Positions 11,108-23,867 of a stretch of DNA of 64,000 nt are shown piece after piece (position 1 is the first letter of the stretch; the number at the start of each line of letters is the position of its first letter). Made by a program: the position numbers and the translations under genes. The DNA comes from Tragulus kanchil (lineage: Eukaryota > Chordata > Mammalia > Artiodactyla > Tragulidae). The stretch is from contig JAIOJX010000032.1 of the NCBI GenBank assembly GCA_022376925.1, forward strand, positions 172,943,979 to 173,007,978. The letters are read 5' to 3'. Below the pieces are notes generated by a model, which worked only from the letters and a program-made list of their open reading frames with translations, was not told the origin of the DNA and ran no database searches.

Positions 11108-11654
11108 TTAGTTTCAGGTGTACAGAAAAGTGATTTAGTTAGACATATACATATATCTATTCTTTTTTAGATTCCTTTCCAGTATAGATTATTAAAAGAC
11201 ATTGAAAACAGTTTCCTGTGCTATCGAGTAGGTCCTTGTCAGTTATCTGAGGTTCCTTTTTGATTTTTCGAGGTGTCTCCACACTGTTTTCCACGGTCAC
11301 TGCACCAAGTTACATTCCCGCCACCCGTGTTCAAGAGTTCCATTTTCTCAACCTCCTTGGCAAACTGGTTACCTGTGACCTTTTTAAGAAGACTCATTGT
11401 GACAGGTGTGAGGTGATAACTCACTGTGGTTTTGACTTGCATTTCCCTGATGATTAGAGACGTTGAGCATCTTTTCTGTGCCCGTTGGCCATCGGTGTGT
11501 TTTTTATGTTGAGTTACCCGAACTCTGTGTATTTTGGCTGTTCACCTCTGCTTGGATATATTGTTTGCAAATATCTCCTCTCATCTGGTAGATTGCCTTT
11601 TTGTTTATTGATAGCTTCCTTCACTTTGGAATTCTTTTTGAAACAATTCCCTTG

Positions 11655-12008
11655 GGGCTTCCCTGGTAGCTCAGTGGTAAAAGTTGGCCTGCCAATGCAG
11701 GATACTCAGGTTCCATCCCTGATCCGGGACAATCCCACATACTGCGGAGCAACTAAGCCCGTGAGTCACAACTATGGAGCCTGTGCTCTAGAGCCTCGGA
11801 GCTGCAACTATTGAGCCCATGAGCCACAACTACTGAAGCCCGTGTGCCCTAGAGCCCGAGTTCCACACAAGAGAAGTCAATGCAATAAGAAGCCTGCTCC
11901 CCTCAACTAGAGAGCAGCCCCCACTCCCTGCAACTGGAGAAGAGCCTGTGGCATCAGTGAAAAACCCAGAATAGCCAAAAATTAAACAAAAAACAAAATA
12001 AACAAAAC
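11655..12008 (+). mobile_element. CHR-type tRNA-derived SINE, near full length
   Basis: Head 'gggcttccctggtagctcag', B-box-like 'ggttccatccc', body 'gcggagcaactaagcccgtg' followed by repeated 'gagccacaactact' units, tail rich in AAAC. About 350 bp. It inserted at the edge of the L1 remnant. Confidence 0.85.
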
Positions 12009-12010
12009 CC

Positions 12011-13183
12011 AATTTCTTTTCGGTCTTTGAACTTATTCATAGTAGCCGGTTTTAAGTCCTGGCCTATCAAACCCTACACCCAGGGTCCCTCAGAGACACT
12101 TTGTACCAACTGTACTTTCCTGCCTGTGACCGCATATTCCTTTGTATGTTTCACAAATTTTGTTAGAAACTGGACATTTGGGATGAGTTACTATAATCAA
12201 TCTACATCCTGATTCACCTCTCCCAGGGGGTGTTGCTGCATTTATTTGTTTGCTCAGTGACTAGCCCGGATGAATTATTTAGAGACTATCTCCTCTCTTA
12301 TGTGTCGACATTAATACCTGTGCCTTTGAAAAACATCTTCGGCTTCATTGTTAACTTCATCCTATAAACTAATCTGGGTAAGCATAGCTTTGCACTCAGC
12401 CAACAGCTGGTCAGAGGTTTTGCTTAAACACCCTGAGCCAGTAAGGTTTCCCCGCCTCTTTCTGTAGTCAGGCCTGCATTCAAAGCCCAGGCACTTTGCA
12501 AGCCTGTCCTGGCTTTCTCTGGCCTGCATGGGCAGCCAGAGTCAAGTAGATAAGTGGGCCCTGAGCATCCGTGTGTGCGCAGCCTCCAGATCCTCAGGAA
12601 TGTGTGCAGCCTTACCAAAGGCCCCCGTGGCTATCTCAGCCCCCAGATCTCTCCTTTAACATTTGGCCGGTCTGCTGCTTCCTCAAATCAGCATGACAGC
12701 CCTTGGGCAGCTGGGATATTGGCCTTCCTTGATTGTTTTCTGTAGAGATGGCAATTGCTTTCGACAGTGCCCCAGAGAAGGGGTTTTTCTCCGGAGCACC
12801 AAATTAAATCAGCGCCCTCCCGCCGCCGCAAGACTGCTGGTCTTCATGGGCCACATCCATCTGGGGAGCTGGGAGCAGCCCCTGTTCCCGCGGCGCGGAC
12901 CCCACTCGTGTCAACTGTGGTTAAGTAGCTCCTCTCGAATAAATGTCTTTCAATTTGTCAAAGGCCTTTGGTTGATTTTCAGAGTTTCTGAAATAGTGGT
13001 TTGGACAGAAGCGTCCAATCCTATCATTGCTTCTCCAGAGGCAGGGTTCACTGGCATCCTCCTCCTACCCCTGTCCCCACGGAACGTGAAGTTCAGTCGC
13101 TGCCCAGTCGTGTCCAGCTCTTTATCAGCACAGACCTGTGGACGAGGAAAGGGTCACCATTTGGCGAAACTGACGCTGATTAT
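12011..13183. other. Intergenic, mostly unclassified
   Basis: No gene is supported. 12020-12300 looks like a decayed interspersed repeat. 12400-13180 is moderately GC-rich, apparently unique DNA. Open frames here (up to 209 codons) lack any recognisable motif. Confidence 0.4.
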
Positions 13184-15315
13184 GAGAAGGAAATGGGGTT
13201 TCGGTGAAACAATGGGAACGGGAAGGAGCAGACTTGGCACTCAGGTGATTTTCTGGGCAATTCTCAGTAAACGTCTACCCATGAGGTGCTGAACGGTGAA
13301 AGCCCTTTTTCTAGGGGCAGTCCACTTCCAGTGGCTGGTCCCTACAGAGGTATAAGGACCGAGCTTCCTTCCCCCAATGTGGGACAGCCCTTTCTCTTTT
13401 GGCCACGCCATGTGGCTTGTGGGATCTTAGTTCCCCAACAAGGGATCAAACTTGGGCCCTCGTCAGTGAAAGCGCTAAGTCTTAACCATCGGACTCCTGG
13501 GGAACTCCCAATGTGGGACCACTCTGAAGAGCCACGGCGGCTCCCAAACCCCACGCGGGATGATCTGAAACCTTCAACCTCCCCTACCGTCCACTCCTGG
13601 CTCATCACCTTCCCCACCCCCACAGGTGCTGAGCCCGCAAACCTTTCTCAACAAATCGCCCCTTCATAACCCTTCTTAGAGTATATTTCCAGGGGAATCC
13701 AACCTGCAACAATTGGCATTTCACTCTTGATTTAATCGTACACAATTAAGCCCAGCATTTATCACGAATCAATTTTCCCTTCTCCATTTTCCTCACAGCT
13801 GGAAAGGAAAGAGGGGTGGTGGAAAACAAAACCAAACAAAAGCAAACAGAGCCCAAACGACAGGTGTTAAAAATGAGGGCAACTGGCTTCCAGTTCAAGA
13901 TGGCAGCATTGAAGGACGTGCACTCATCTCCTCCTGCGGGCACCAGAATCGCAAGCAACTGTTGAACAACCATCCACAGGAGGACGCTGGAACCTACCAG
14001 AAGATCCCCCACATCCCGAGATAAAGAAGAAGCTGCAGGGAGATGGTAGGAGGGGCACAATCACCATAGAATCAAATCCCACACCCGCCCGGTGAGGACC
14101 CCACAAACAGGAGAACAATGATACCAAAGAAGTTCTCCCCTTGTTATGCAGGTTCAGAACTCCACATCAGGCTTTCCAGCCTGGGGACTCCACAAAGGGA
14201 CCGGGAATCCCCAGGGAACCTGACCTTGAAGGCCACTGGGATTTCTGGGCAATTCTCGAGAAGGAAATGGGGTTTCGTGAAACAATGGGAACGGAAGGAG
14301 CAGACTTGGCACTCAGGTGATTTTCTGGGCAATTCTCAGTAAACGTCTACCCATGAGGTGCTGAACGGTGAAAGCCCTTTTTCTAGGGGCAGTCCACTTC
14401 CAGTGGCTGGTCCCTACAGAGGTATAAGGACCGAGCTTCCTTCCCCCAATGTGGGACAGCCCTTTCTCTTTTGGCCACGCCATGTGGCTTGTGGGATCTT
14501 AGTTCCCCAAAAAGGGGATCAAACTTGGGCCCTCGTCAGTGAAAGCGCTAAGTCTTAACCATCGGACTCCTGGGGAACTCCCAATGTGGGACCACTCTGA
14601 AGAGCCACGGCGGCTCCCAAACCCCACGCGGGATGATCTGAAACCTTCAACCTCCCCTACCGTCCACTCCTGGCTCATCACCTTCCCCACCCCCACAGGT
14701 GCTGAGCCCGCAAACCTTTCTCAACAAATCGCCCCTTCATAACCCTTCTTAGAGTATATTTCCAGGGGAATCCAACCTGCAACAATTGGCATTTCACTCT
14801 TGATTTAATCGTACACAATTAAGCCCAGCATTTATCACGAATCAATTTTCCCTTCTCCATTTTCCTCACAGCTGGAAAGGAAAGAGGGGTGGTGGAAAAC
14901 AAAACCAAACAAAAGCAAACAGAGCCCAAACGACAGGTGTTAAAAATGAGGGCAACTGGCTTCCAGTTCAAGATGGCAGCATTGAAGGACGTGCACTCAT
15001 CTCCTCCTGCGGGCACCAGAATCGCAAGCAACTGTTGAACAACCATCCACAGGAGGACGCTGGAACCTACCAGAAGATCCCCCACATCCCGAGATAAAGA
15101 AGAAGCTGCAGGGAGATGGTAGGAGGGGCACAATCACCATAGAATCAAATCCCACACCCGCCCGGTGAGGACCCCACAAACAGGAGAACAATGATACCAA
15201 AGAAGTTCTCCCCTTGTTATGCAGGTTCAGAACTCCACATCAGGCTTTCCAGCCTGGGGACTCCACAAAGGGACCGGGAATCCCCAGGGAACCTGACCTT
15301 GAAGGCCACTGGGAT
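13184..15315 (+). repeat. Tandem duplication D (period about 1.07 kb)
   Basis: 13184-14242 is repeated at 14258-15315, offset 1072-1074. Differences are single-base homopolymer changes ('tttcggtg' against 'tttcgtg', 'aacgggaagg' against 'aacggaagg'). The 15 bp filler 'ttctgggcaattctc' (14243-14257) copies text found inside the unit near 13250. Confidence 0.9.
13393..13512 (-). mobile_element. CHR-type SINE fragment (also at 14466-14586)
   Basis: Antisense tRNA-like head: 'aacaagggatcaaacttggg' is the B-box side, then 'gctaagtcttaaccatcgga' and the terminal 'ctggggaactccc'. Old copy; duplicated in D. Confidence 0.65.
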
Positions 15316-15985
15316 CTGATTACAAGACTTCCACGGGACTGGGGGAAACAGACTCCACTCTTGGAGAAAACAAACAAAACCTTGCAACCACCAAGACTCA
15401 GAGGGAAGGATCAGTGACCCCACAGAAAACTGAACCCAAATTACCTGCTAGAGTTGGAGGATATCCTGTGGAGACGTGGGTATCCTATGGAGGCTGGGGC
15501 TCAGCACGGGGATGAGGGCGCTGGCAGCAGCTGTCTGGGAAGGTCCCCTCTGGAGTCCACCATGTATCTGACCCTAGTATCCATAAACCTGTGGGCTCTG
15601 TGGTTTTCTGGCCTGAAGGCTGGGTCATCTCAAGCCAAAAACTAGCAGGGATGGCGTGCAACCTCACCCAGGAGCAAATAATTGGACTAAACCTTTACTG
15701 AGCAAGGCTCCGCCCACCAGAGCAGACCGGCTCTTTCCACCACCGGCCCCTCCCTTCAGGAAGCTTCTGTGCACAGGCGTCTTAGCCTTCTCGGCAGAGC
15801 GCAGACGGAAAAGGCAAGAAGAACCGCCATCCCACAGTGACTACAACAAAACCACATGACAGAAAGTTCATCAGCAAGAAGAAGTAGAAAGTTATGTCCC
15901 AGATGAAGGGATAAGATAAAATCCCAGAAAGACAACTAAATGAAGTAGAGATAGGCAACCTTCCAGAAAAAAGAATTCAGATTCT
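13880..15985 (+). mobile_element. L1 5' UTR and start of ORF1 region, truncated
   Basis: From 'agttcaagatggcagcattg' the sequence follows artiodactyl L1 5' UTR text ('gaggacgctggaacctacca', later 'ccaggagcaaataattggac'), reaching ORF1-like A-rich text near 15850-15985. It lies on the plus strand, opposite to the L1 at 8.7-11.6 kb. The 5' part is lengthened by duplication D. Confidence 0.6.
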
Positions 15986-17000
15986 ATTGGGATTATGTAA
16001 CTATTACTCACTTAATACCGTTGTATCATGATTGGTCAACAGAAAAATAACAGAATTTTTTATCACCCAAACTGCCATTTAATAGAAAAACCTGTAGTCA
16101 CTTTTTAGAATCTATTAGCATATCAGAATTGTCTTGGAATTTTTTGAGAAGTACAAATGCCCAGGTACTGCTTTTTAATTTTTGGCCAGAGCTCCAGATA
16201 GGTCTCTAATGAGTAGCCATGTGAGACCAACAGGACTCTAGGAGGAGCCTCTACTCTTGTCTAGTTTGTTTCACTTTTTCTATTTCATATTCAGTACTTG
16301 TGTTTCAATCAGTTTATGTTCTCCAACTTCTCCACCTCTTCTTTTTTTAATGTTCTTTCACAACCTTTACCAAACATAATAGAAAAGCTTTTGTATACAT
16401 ATATATAATATGTGTAATACATAATTTAGAAAACTTACGACTTTTTGCCTAACTAAAAATTTTATGACATGTTGATTCCACTTGTTTGACTAAGTATGAA
16501 CAGAATGCTAGATTTCTAATTTAAAAAAAAAATAGATACCCAAAAAACAACAGAAGTTTACTGTAAGCACAGGGAACTATAGTCAATATCTTGCAATGAC
16601 TTAAAACGGAAAACAATTTCAACAATAGTATATGTGTATATACATAACTGAACCACACATACAAAAAAAGAATTCTACTTTTTGAAATTTAGTAATGTTT
16701 ATCTTTTTGCCAGTTTTTCTATGGACATCTAATAATGTATGAGATACAAATTTTTAAATATATTTGTGTAGGATATGATTAATACAAATTAATTAAACAT
16801 AAATCTATTATGCTTAAATTATTAATAACATTATTCAAATGCTCCTCTTATTCTGCGCTTGACAAAATATTCTCAATGTTTATGTCTCACTATGATTATA
16901 TATTTTTTCTTTTCCCTTATTTTCTTCTGATTTTTGCTTTAGGTATCTTTGTTTCTTTGTTGTGAAGGTGTCTAATGGTTTAAGATGTCTGCCTTCTTTG
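15986..17000. other. AT-rich intergenic DNA
   Basis: Very AT-rich, with 'tatatataatatgtg'-like microsatellite decay near 16390 and 16630. L1-like fragments are possible; no gene or structured element is supported. Confidence 0.5.
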
Positions 17001-17014
17001 TGAATTGTACTTTT

Positions 17015-17346
17015 TTTTTTTTTTAAGATTTTATTTATTTATTTATTTTGGGCGGGGGTTGGGTTGGGGAGGGAGGGGAGCGGGCGGGCCACTTCTATTG
17101 GTCTTTCATTTCTCTATTTTCATCCGTCTTTGTTCTTTGGCTCCTGTGGGCCTCCCATCGCGGTGGCGTCTGTCATTGCAGAGCGCCGGCTCTGGGTGCA
17201 TGCTCTCCAGAGCTCCGGCTCGGTAATTGGACACATTGGTCCAGCCGCTTCGTGGCACGTGGGATCTTCCCAGGCCAGGGCTCGAACTGGTGCCCCCTGC
17301 ACTACAAGACGGTGTCCTTACCCACTGGACCACCAGGGGAAGCCCC
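17015..17346 (-). mobile_element. Young tRNA-derived SINE, full length, perfect 14 bp TSD
   Basis: Reverse copy with T-run and AAAT tail first, a G-rich stretch (complement of the C-rich tail), body, and a head ending near 'ggaccaccaggggaagccc'. The flanks 17001-17014 and 17347-17360 are the identical 14-mer tgaattgtactttt. About 330 bp, the most complete member of the family here. Confidence 0.9.
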
Positions 17347-17360
17347 TGAATTGTACTTTT

Positions 17361-18264
17361 AACCATTAAAAATATTCATCTTTGTTTCATTTAAAATAAA
17401 TATTAAAAAGCGAGGGCAACTGTTGTATAAATGGATAATTGCATTGTTTTTGGACTCCAGTGTTTAGAATAATGAGGGATCATGATGGCATCAGGCCAAG
17501 ACTTCCAGGGACCTGAACTGGAAACTTCAGACCTTGGGTCGAGTGGGTACATTCTCCACACCAGGCACTGCCCTGGAGGGTCTGTAACACATCAGCCAAC
17601 AGAAGGAAGGGAAGACTCTTGGGTTCAGTCCTAGGAGCTGACCCGCCCCTGAGGGAGGGGACTGAGAGGTGGGGGGCTTTGACTTTGCACAGTTGTGGGG
17701 GCTGGTGAGCAGTCTCTGCAGGCTTTCTGATGCTGGAGTGCGAGGAACGCGGGGCAGGCATTCAAGAAGATAAGAGGAACGAGAGGGGGTCGGGGATCAA
17801 GAATCCATAAGCAGAGCTGGAACCCCACAAGGATAAACAGACCGAGGTCACTCCTCGTTGCCTGTGAAGTTGGTGATATGAGCATCCTGCGAAATCCCAG
17901 ACCTTCCCCATGAAGCTAAACATACACGTCCGGCCAGAACTCGTGTATGGGCCTCCCTTAAGTCCTGTAACTTAAATATTGAGATAGAAAGTTGGACTGT
18001 AGCCAGATCTTAGGCTAGATGATAAGGACATGAGAGAATGGACAAGAGCAGAAGTTGTGAGCATATAGATACATGGACATATTTAAAATAAGGAATAACT
18101 AGTCATAATCCATGCAGTCATTCCTCTGGCTCCATAGTTGAAGCTGGTGTTTATAACTACCTCCATCTCATGCCCGTTTCATATTCTCTTTGCCTTTAGC
18201 AAGTCCTCAGCTATTCGTACTTCTTTGCCTTGCAGAGTGACCCAAGCATTTACTTGTGAAGAGT
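17361..18264. other. Intergenic, apparently single copy
   Basis: No coding or RNA gene is supported. It has mixed composition without a repeat I can name. Confidence 0.4.
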
Positions 18265-18815
18265 CTTGGCTGTTGGAGTTCCTACCTGAATTGAGTCATT
18301 GGAAAGAAAGCTATGTCAAACCTAGACAGCATATTAAAAAGCAGAGACATCACTTTGCCAACAAAGGTTGGTATAGTCAAAGCTGTGGTTTTCCCATAGT
18401 GACGTACATTTGTGAGAGTTGAACCATAAAGAAAGCTGAATTCTGAATAATTGATGCTTTCAAACTGTGGTGCTGGAGAAGACTCTTGAGAGTCTCCTGG
18501 ATAACAAGGAGATCAAGCCAGTGAATTCTAAAGGAAATCAACCCTGATCAGTTGTTGGAAGGACTGATGCTAAAGCTCCAAAACTCTGATCACCTGATGC
18601 AAACAGCTGACTCATTGGAAAAGACCCTGATGCTGGGAAAGATTGAGGGCAGGAGGAGAAGAGGGCAGCAGAGAATGAGATGGTTGGATGACCAACTCAA
18701 TGGACATTGGTTTGAGCAAACTCTGTGAAACAGTGAAGGATAGGGAAGCCTGGCGTGCTGCAGTCCATGGGGTTGCACAGTAGGACACAAACGAGCGACT
18801 GAACAACAATAACAA
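18265..18815 (+). mobile_element. BovB LINE 3' end
   Basis: Sense-strand BovB: 'cagcatattaaaaagcagag', 'gtggtgctggagaagactct', 'tcatgggg'-like terminal text and the end 'cgagcgactgaacaacaata'. The ORF C-terminus is broken by stops; 5' truncated. Confidence 0.85.
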
Positions 18816-18899
18816 AGATTTTTACTGATTTTAATCACAGGACCTGGGAGTAATACGAAACTGCAGAAAGATTTTCTGCATTCCAGACACACCTCTCCT

Positions 18900-19200
18900 T
18901 TCCCCAAATGTGTAGTGGCAACCCAATTTCTCCTTGATAATCAGCATCAATCACCCCAGCCAGTACAGCAAGCTTCTTCTCTGCTTGCTGATTCAATGCC
19001 ATGGCGAATTCAAGTGGCTAGATGGAGGTCTCGATATCCCGCTCAATAGAATCACAGTTGTGTCGGTGATGGAAACGTTCTATAGATCCATGGATACACA
19101 TTCTGGCAGAAGCTTTGATGGCCTGAAAGGCAAATTCACATCCAGAGTAAACACCTGTCCCAGTAAGAACACAGTGCTCGCAGCTCCCAAAGGAAGGGGT
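18900..19200 (-). pseudogene. Endogenous retrovirus pol relic, integrase region
   Basis: Minus-strand translation gives TGVYSGCEFAFQ, resembling the start of a retroviral integrase catalytic core, after a hydrophobic strand. Stops and frameshifts follow. It lies downstream, in minus orientation, of RNase H-like and reverse-transcriptase-like relics, which is the expected pol order. No intact gene. Family assignment (class I or ERV-L-like) is not possible by eye. Confidence 0.5.
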
Positions 19201-19549
19201 CTGATGTAATCAATCTGCCCCTAGGTAGCCAGACGCCCCGCCCACCCCGGGGGGTGGTGCTGTCCTAACCCAGTGCTGGGCTCTGCCCCTGTCACGCTGG
19301 GCCCTCAGCCGGGGATGGAGATGCCCTGCCTTGGAGAGCAGACCTGAGGGATGTTGAGACCACACACAACTTCCCTCCCTTCTGAGAAGGCGACTTTGTC
19401 TCCGCGCTTGTGTGACAATGACCATGTGGCTGAGAAAGAAAACTGTCCAGTATCCGCAGAGCAGGCGAGCTACCTGGAGAACGAAGCCGCCCTCTCTCGA
19501 GGCCACCTCGGAAGACCTTGGTGCCCATTCCCATGGGACACAAACACCT

Positions 19550-19801
19550 TCACGCTCTGTGCCCATTTGGAGGGGTCCAGCCACTGATTTCTCCCTCAAA
19601 CCTTCTCATCACCGATTTGGCAAATACATTTCTTCCAATACTCTGACCACCCAGGCAAACCATTCGCTGTAGTCCATCAATCAACATAGACCTGAATCTC
19701 TGGCTGAGACAAAGCGAATGATCGAAATTCTGTCCATTGGTTGGGCTCTCCCTCATCCCTGGTCTTTGGGGCTGCCCCAGAGCGGGGCTAGAGTTCTGCA
19801 T
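19550..19801 (-). pseudogene. Endogenous retrovirus pol relic, RNase H-like region
   Basis: The antisense frame contains FRSMLIDGLQRMV, resembling the D-containing strand of a retroviral RNase H. Its position between reverse-transcriptase-like and integrase-like relics supports the call. Decayed. Confidence 0.4.
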
Positions 19802-20188
19802 CTGGACAGTCTGGAATAGTACCTTTATATCATGCAGAGCCGTCTATAAACCAGGGTGGAAATTTTTCTTCCTCATTTCGCAGGAAGTTTATGGGAATTC
19901 CCGACCATGAAGCTATAAAAACAGATTAATGGAGAAATGGCAAAGACCGGGGGCCATGCGTGTCTGGATCACTTCCCCCCGTGACTCACTTTTGCCTTAA
20001 GGCCTTGCTTGAATCTGAACTTACAGACACCGCTTTGATCGGATGCTGGAGTGCTGCTGTGTGAGCCCAGACAGGGCTGCGGGGGTCAGAGCACACCTCG
20101 TCCACAGTGGGTAGCTTGGCTGCCCTGGGGAAGAGTTTAATCTCCAAAAGCCCAGCAGCAAGTCAAAAATGGTTTCTCAGCTACCCTC

Positions 20189-20405
20189 GGGGGTTTCCCT
20201 GGTGGCTTAGATAGTAAAGTATCTGCCTACAAGCTAGGAGACCCGGTTCGATCCCTGGGTGGGGACGATCCCCTGGAGGAGGGCGTGGCCACCCACTCCA
20301 GTCCTCTTGCCTGGAGACTCCCAGGGACAGAAGAGCCTGGCGCTACAGTCCACAGGGCTGCACACAGTCGGCTGCGGCTGAGGTGACTCACCAGCAGCAG
20401 CAGCA
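20189..20405 (+). mobile_element. Bov-tA SINE
   Basis: tRNA-like head 'gtttccctggtggcttagat', B-box 'ggttcgatccc', body 'ccacccactccagtcctctt', end in a CAG-rich run 'agcagcagcagcagcagc'. Inserted in the ERV remnant. The CAG run is absent from copy 2 of duplication E. Confidence 0.85.
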
Positions 20406-22722
20406 GCAGCTCCTCTCGGATGGAGGGCAGCCACCCACGGAGGACGCAGGAACTGACTCCAGGGCTCTCAGGGTCTGTACCGTGGTTCCCTAGGACAGGC
20501 TGCCAGAGGCTCCGCACAGCACCCGCCATGCCCCGACACTTCCGGCACCAGCGGACGCTCTGGACCCTGTGACCCAAAAGGCAGAGCTGCTCGAATGGCC
20601 GTCTGGGTTCCTGCTCTGGGCCCTCCGCAAAGCTAGCAGATTTTCAGGTCTTTCAGTTAAAGACCTGAAGATACATAATGATTACATATCTCCCTCAAAA
20701 TCCAATATATACCCAGTATATATTAAAGACTATGTTAAAGATATATCTTGGGTATACATTGTCTTGAAAATTCAAAGAGATCCACTAAAAATTGCGTTCC
20801 TTTCCTATTTTTTAAATTGATCTTTTGCGATGTGTTCGATATTTCGCTGGAACTCGGTTGCTGTGCACGGGCTTTCTCCAGTGCCTCGCGGGGCCTGCTC
20901 TCCACGGGCTGGCTTCTCTTGCTCCAGAGCACGGACTCTGGGGCACACGGGCTTCCAGAGTTGCTGCCCATGGGCTTCACTGCCCCCTGGCATGAGCGCT
21001 TCCCGAACCAGGGATCACACCTATGTCTCCTGCACGGGTAAGCGGATTCTTAACCACTGGACAACCAGGGACGTCCATGTCTCTTTCATATCGATAGGCG
21101 GTGGCAGATGAAAAGCTTGTCCTTCACTTTGGAAAATAGATACCCACCTGCCCCCACACTACTGAACACCTAGAGTTTTTCACCAAGGTGGAAGACCCTT
21201 GACTTTTTTGTGGGATTTTTTTCCCACTCTCTGGAATGCTGGGCTTTTACCTGTTTTATTCTGCTCACTGGGTCCAATCAGTGGAATATCATCGACATGA
21301 TGAATCAGCCTGGTGTCCTGGTAAGGCAAAGACAAGCAGAATCCCCGGGGAGCCGATTCTGAAAGGATGGGCGCATCTGCACACTCCAGGAAGGACAGCA
21401 GTGATGTATTGCTGGCCTTGCCAGCCGGCCAGTGGTTTTACTAACAGGTGTAAAGAGAGCTTGCACTGGCACACGGGCCGCAGGGCGGGCATCTGCAGGT
21501 GACATGCAGATGCCCCAGCAATGAAACCGCAGGTAGAACAGCAGCTGCACACAGGGTCCGTGCTGCGGCTGAGGTGACTCCGCTCTCTCGGATGGAGGGC
21601 AGCCACCCACGGAGGACGCAGGAACTGACTCCAGGGCTCTCAGGGTCTGTACCGTGGTTCCCTAGGACAGGCTGCCAGAGGCTCCGCACAGCACCCGCCA
21701 TGCCCCGACACTTCCGGCACCAGCGGACGCTCTGGACCCTGTGACCCAAAAGGCAGAGCTGCTCGAATGGCCGTCTGGGTTCCTGCTCTGGGCCCTCCGC
21801 AAAGCTAGCAGATTTTCAGGTCTTTCAGTTAAAGACCTGAAGATACATAATGATTACATATCTCCCTCAAAATCCAATATATACCCAGTATATATTAAAG
21901 ACTATGTTAAAGATATATCTTGGGTATACATTGTCTTGAAAATTCAAAGAGATCCACTAAAAATTGCGTTCCTTTCCTATTTTTTAAATTGATCTTTTGC
22001 GATGTGTTCGATATTTCGCTGGAACTCGGTTGCTGTGCACGGGCTTTCTCCAGTGCCTCGCGGGGCCTGCTCTCCACGGGGCTGGCTTCTCTTGCTGCAG
22101 AGCACTGACTCTGGGGCACACGGGCTTCCAGAGTTGCTGCCCATGGGCTTCACTGCCCCCTGGCATGAGCGCTTCCCGAACCAGGGATCACACCTATGTC
22201 TCCTGCACGGGTAAGCGGATTCTTAACCACTGGACAACCAGGGACGTCCATGTCTCTTTCATATCGATAGGCGGTGGCAGATGAAAAGCTTGTCCTTCAC
22301 TTTGGAAAATAGATACCCACCTGCCCCCACACTACTGAACACCTAGAGTTTTTCACCAAGGTGGAAGACCCTTGACTTTTTTGTGGGATTTTTTTCCCAC
22401 TCTCTGGAATGCTGGGCTTTTACCTGTTTTATTCTGCTCACTGGGTCCAATCAGTGGAATATCATCGACATGATGAATCAGCCTGGTGTCCTGGTAAGGC
22501 AAAGACAAGCAGAATCCCCGGGGAGCCGATTCTGAAAGGATGGGCGCATCTGCACACTCCAGGAAGGACAGCAGTGATGTATTGCTGGCCTTGCCAGCCG
22601 GCCAGTGGTTTTACTAACAGGTGTAAAGAGAGCTTGCACTGGCACACGGGCCGCAGGGCGGGCATCTGCAGGTGACATGCAGATGCCCCAGCAATGAAAC
22701 CGCAGGTAGAACAGCAGCTGCA
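20371..22722 (+). repeat. Tandem duplication E (period about 1.17 kb)
   Basis: 20371-21549 is repeated at 21562-22722, offset 1191 falling to 1172. Copy 2 lacks the CAG run of copy 1. Around 20915-20940 there are a few substitutions as well as an extra G. The filler 21550-21561 reads like a shortened, corrupted version of the left flank of copy 1. Confidence 0.9.
20815..21080 (-). mobile_element. CHR-type SINE (also at 21987-22253)
   Basis: Antisense: A/T tail side first, body 'gcacacgggcttccagagtt', then B-box side 'gaaccagggatcacaccta' and head 'ttaaccactggacaaccagg'. Duplicated in E. Confidence 0.75.
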
Positions 22723-22739
22723 GACCCAAGTTGCCACCT

Positions 22740-23160
22740 GATTGGTTTATAGTAAGTTACTGTCTTTCCCCAAGATCCAGCGATGTTTTGTCAGACCCAG
22801 TGGATGGATTGAAGGAGATATTGTAGGGGTCACCACCTCTGCATCTTGCACGCCTTGTACGGTGGCGCTGAGCTCGGAAGCCCCTCCAAGAGTACAGTCT
22901 GAGTTCTGGTGCATGATTTTCATAGAAAGAGGCAGTTCTAGCAGCTTCCACGTGGTCTTTCCTACCATCATAGCCTCCACTCCATGGATCAGAGAATCGA
23001 TGTGGATCTTCTGCGGATGAGTGTGTCTATTCCAATTATACATTCCAGATGAGGCGATAACCACAGGAGGGGTTCAGGGACCACTGCGAGACACAACCTG
23101 AAGAAAGTCTCATTTGACTTCCAAAGGTCCTTGTTCTGATTAAACACCCAGTGACCCACA
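22740..23160 (-). pseudogene. Endogenous retrovirus pol relic, reverse transcriptase N-terminal region
   Basis: Minus-strand frame 22747-23064 stays open for 105 codons and includes AEVVTPTISPSIHPLG, resembling the N-terminal part of gammaretrovirus-like reverse transcriptases (the ...SPFNSP... region, altered here). It is separated from the RNase H and integrase relics by a Bov-tA insertion and duplication E. Non-functional. Confidence 0.5.
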
Positions 23161-23399
23161 GCGGTGCTCTGGGTCCACAGAAATTAGTATTAATTCAGAG
23201 TCAGTATCCAGGAATCCCTGAAGAGTCTGAGAAGATCAAAAATGAAGGACTACCCAATAGACACTTAATTACAGACAAACAAAAATTAAAATGTAACTAA
23301 AAGTTTTTACCATCACATGCCATGGACTACTACCACTGCAATGTTCCCCGGGCATTTCTCATTTAAGTATAAGTAAACCAAGCAACCAACCACCCCCAA

Positions 23400-23785
23400 A
23401 AAAATGAAGGGCTATTTCAGCAGCACGGATGGACCTAGAGATGATCATACTAAGTGAAGGAAGTCATAGAAAGATAAATATCATGTGATATCACTTGTAC
23501 ATGGAATCTGAGTTTTTAAAATGATATAAATAAACTTGTTTACAAGCCTCACAGATCTCAAAATCAAACCTATGTTTACCAAAGGTGAAATGCGGTGGGG
23601 AGGTGATAAGTAGGAGACTGAGGCTAACATATGCGTATATATGTTATATGTATATATATGTATATGTTATACACATATATAATGTTATGTATGTTATGTA
23701 CATGTATGACATTATTCAAAACAGATAACTGACAAGGGCCTACTGTACAACACAAGGAACTCTATTCAATATTCTATAATAACCT
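23400..23785 (+). mobile_element. L1 3' fragment, sense (also at 24530-24914)
   Basis: 'gcacggatggacctagagat', 'atcatactaagtgaaggaag' and 'tgatatcacttgtacatgga' are L1 ORF2 C-terminal text. It is followed by TA-rich microsatellite-like DNA (23625-23705). The second occurrence is due to duplication F. Confidence 0.7.
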
Positions 23786-23867
23786 ATATGGGACTAGAAT
23801 CTGAAAAAATGGATATTTATATATATATGTATATCCATCCTTTATATAGAACTATATACATACGCAT

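Larger units (their letters stand above)
8740..11640 (-). mobile_element. L1 LINE, ORF2 3' half and 3' region, antisense
   Basis: The plus strand carries antisense L1 ORF2 C-terminal text: 'gaaaatacccagaa', 'ggaattgctggatcatatgg' and further right 'gtgaggtgataactcactgt' and 'gatgattagagacgttgagc'. It is interrupted by a Bov-tA SINE and lengthened by duplication C. No frame remains open. Confidence 0.7.
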
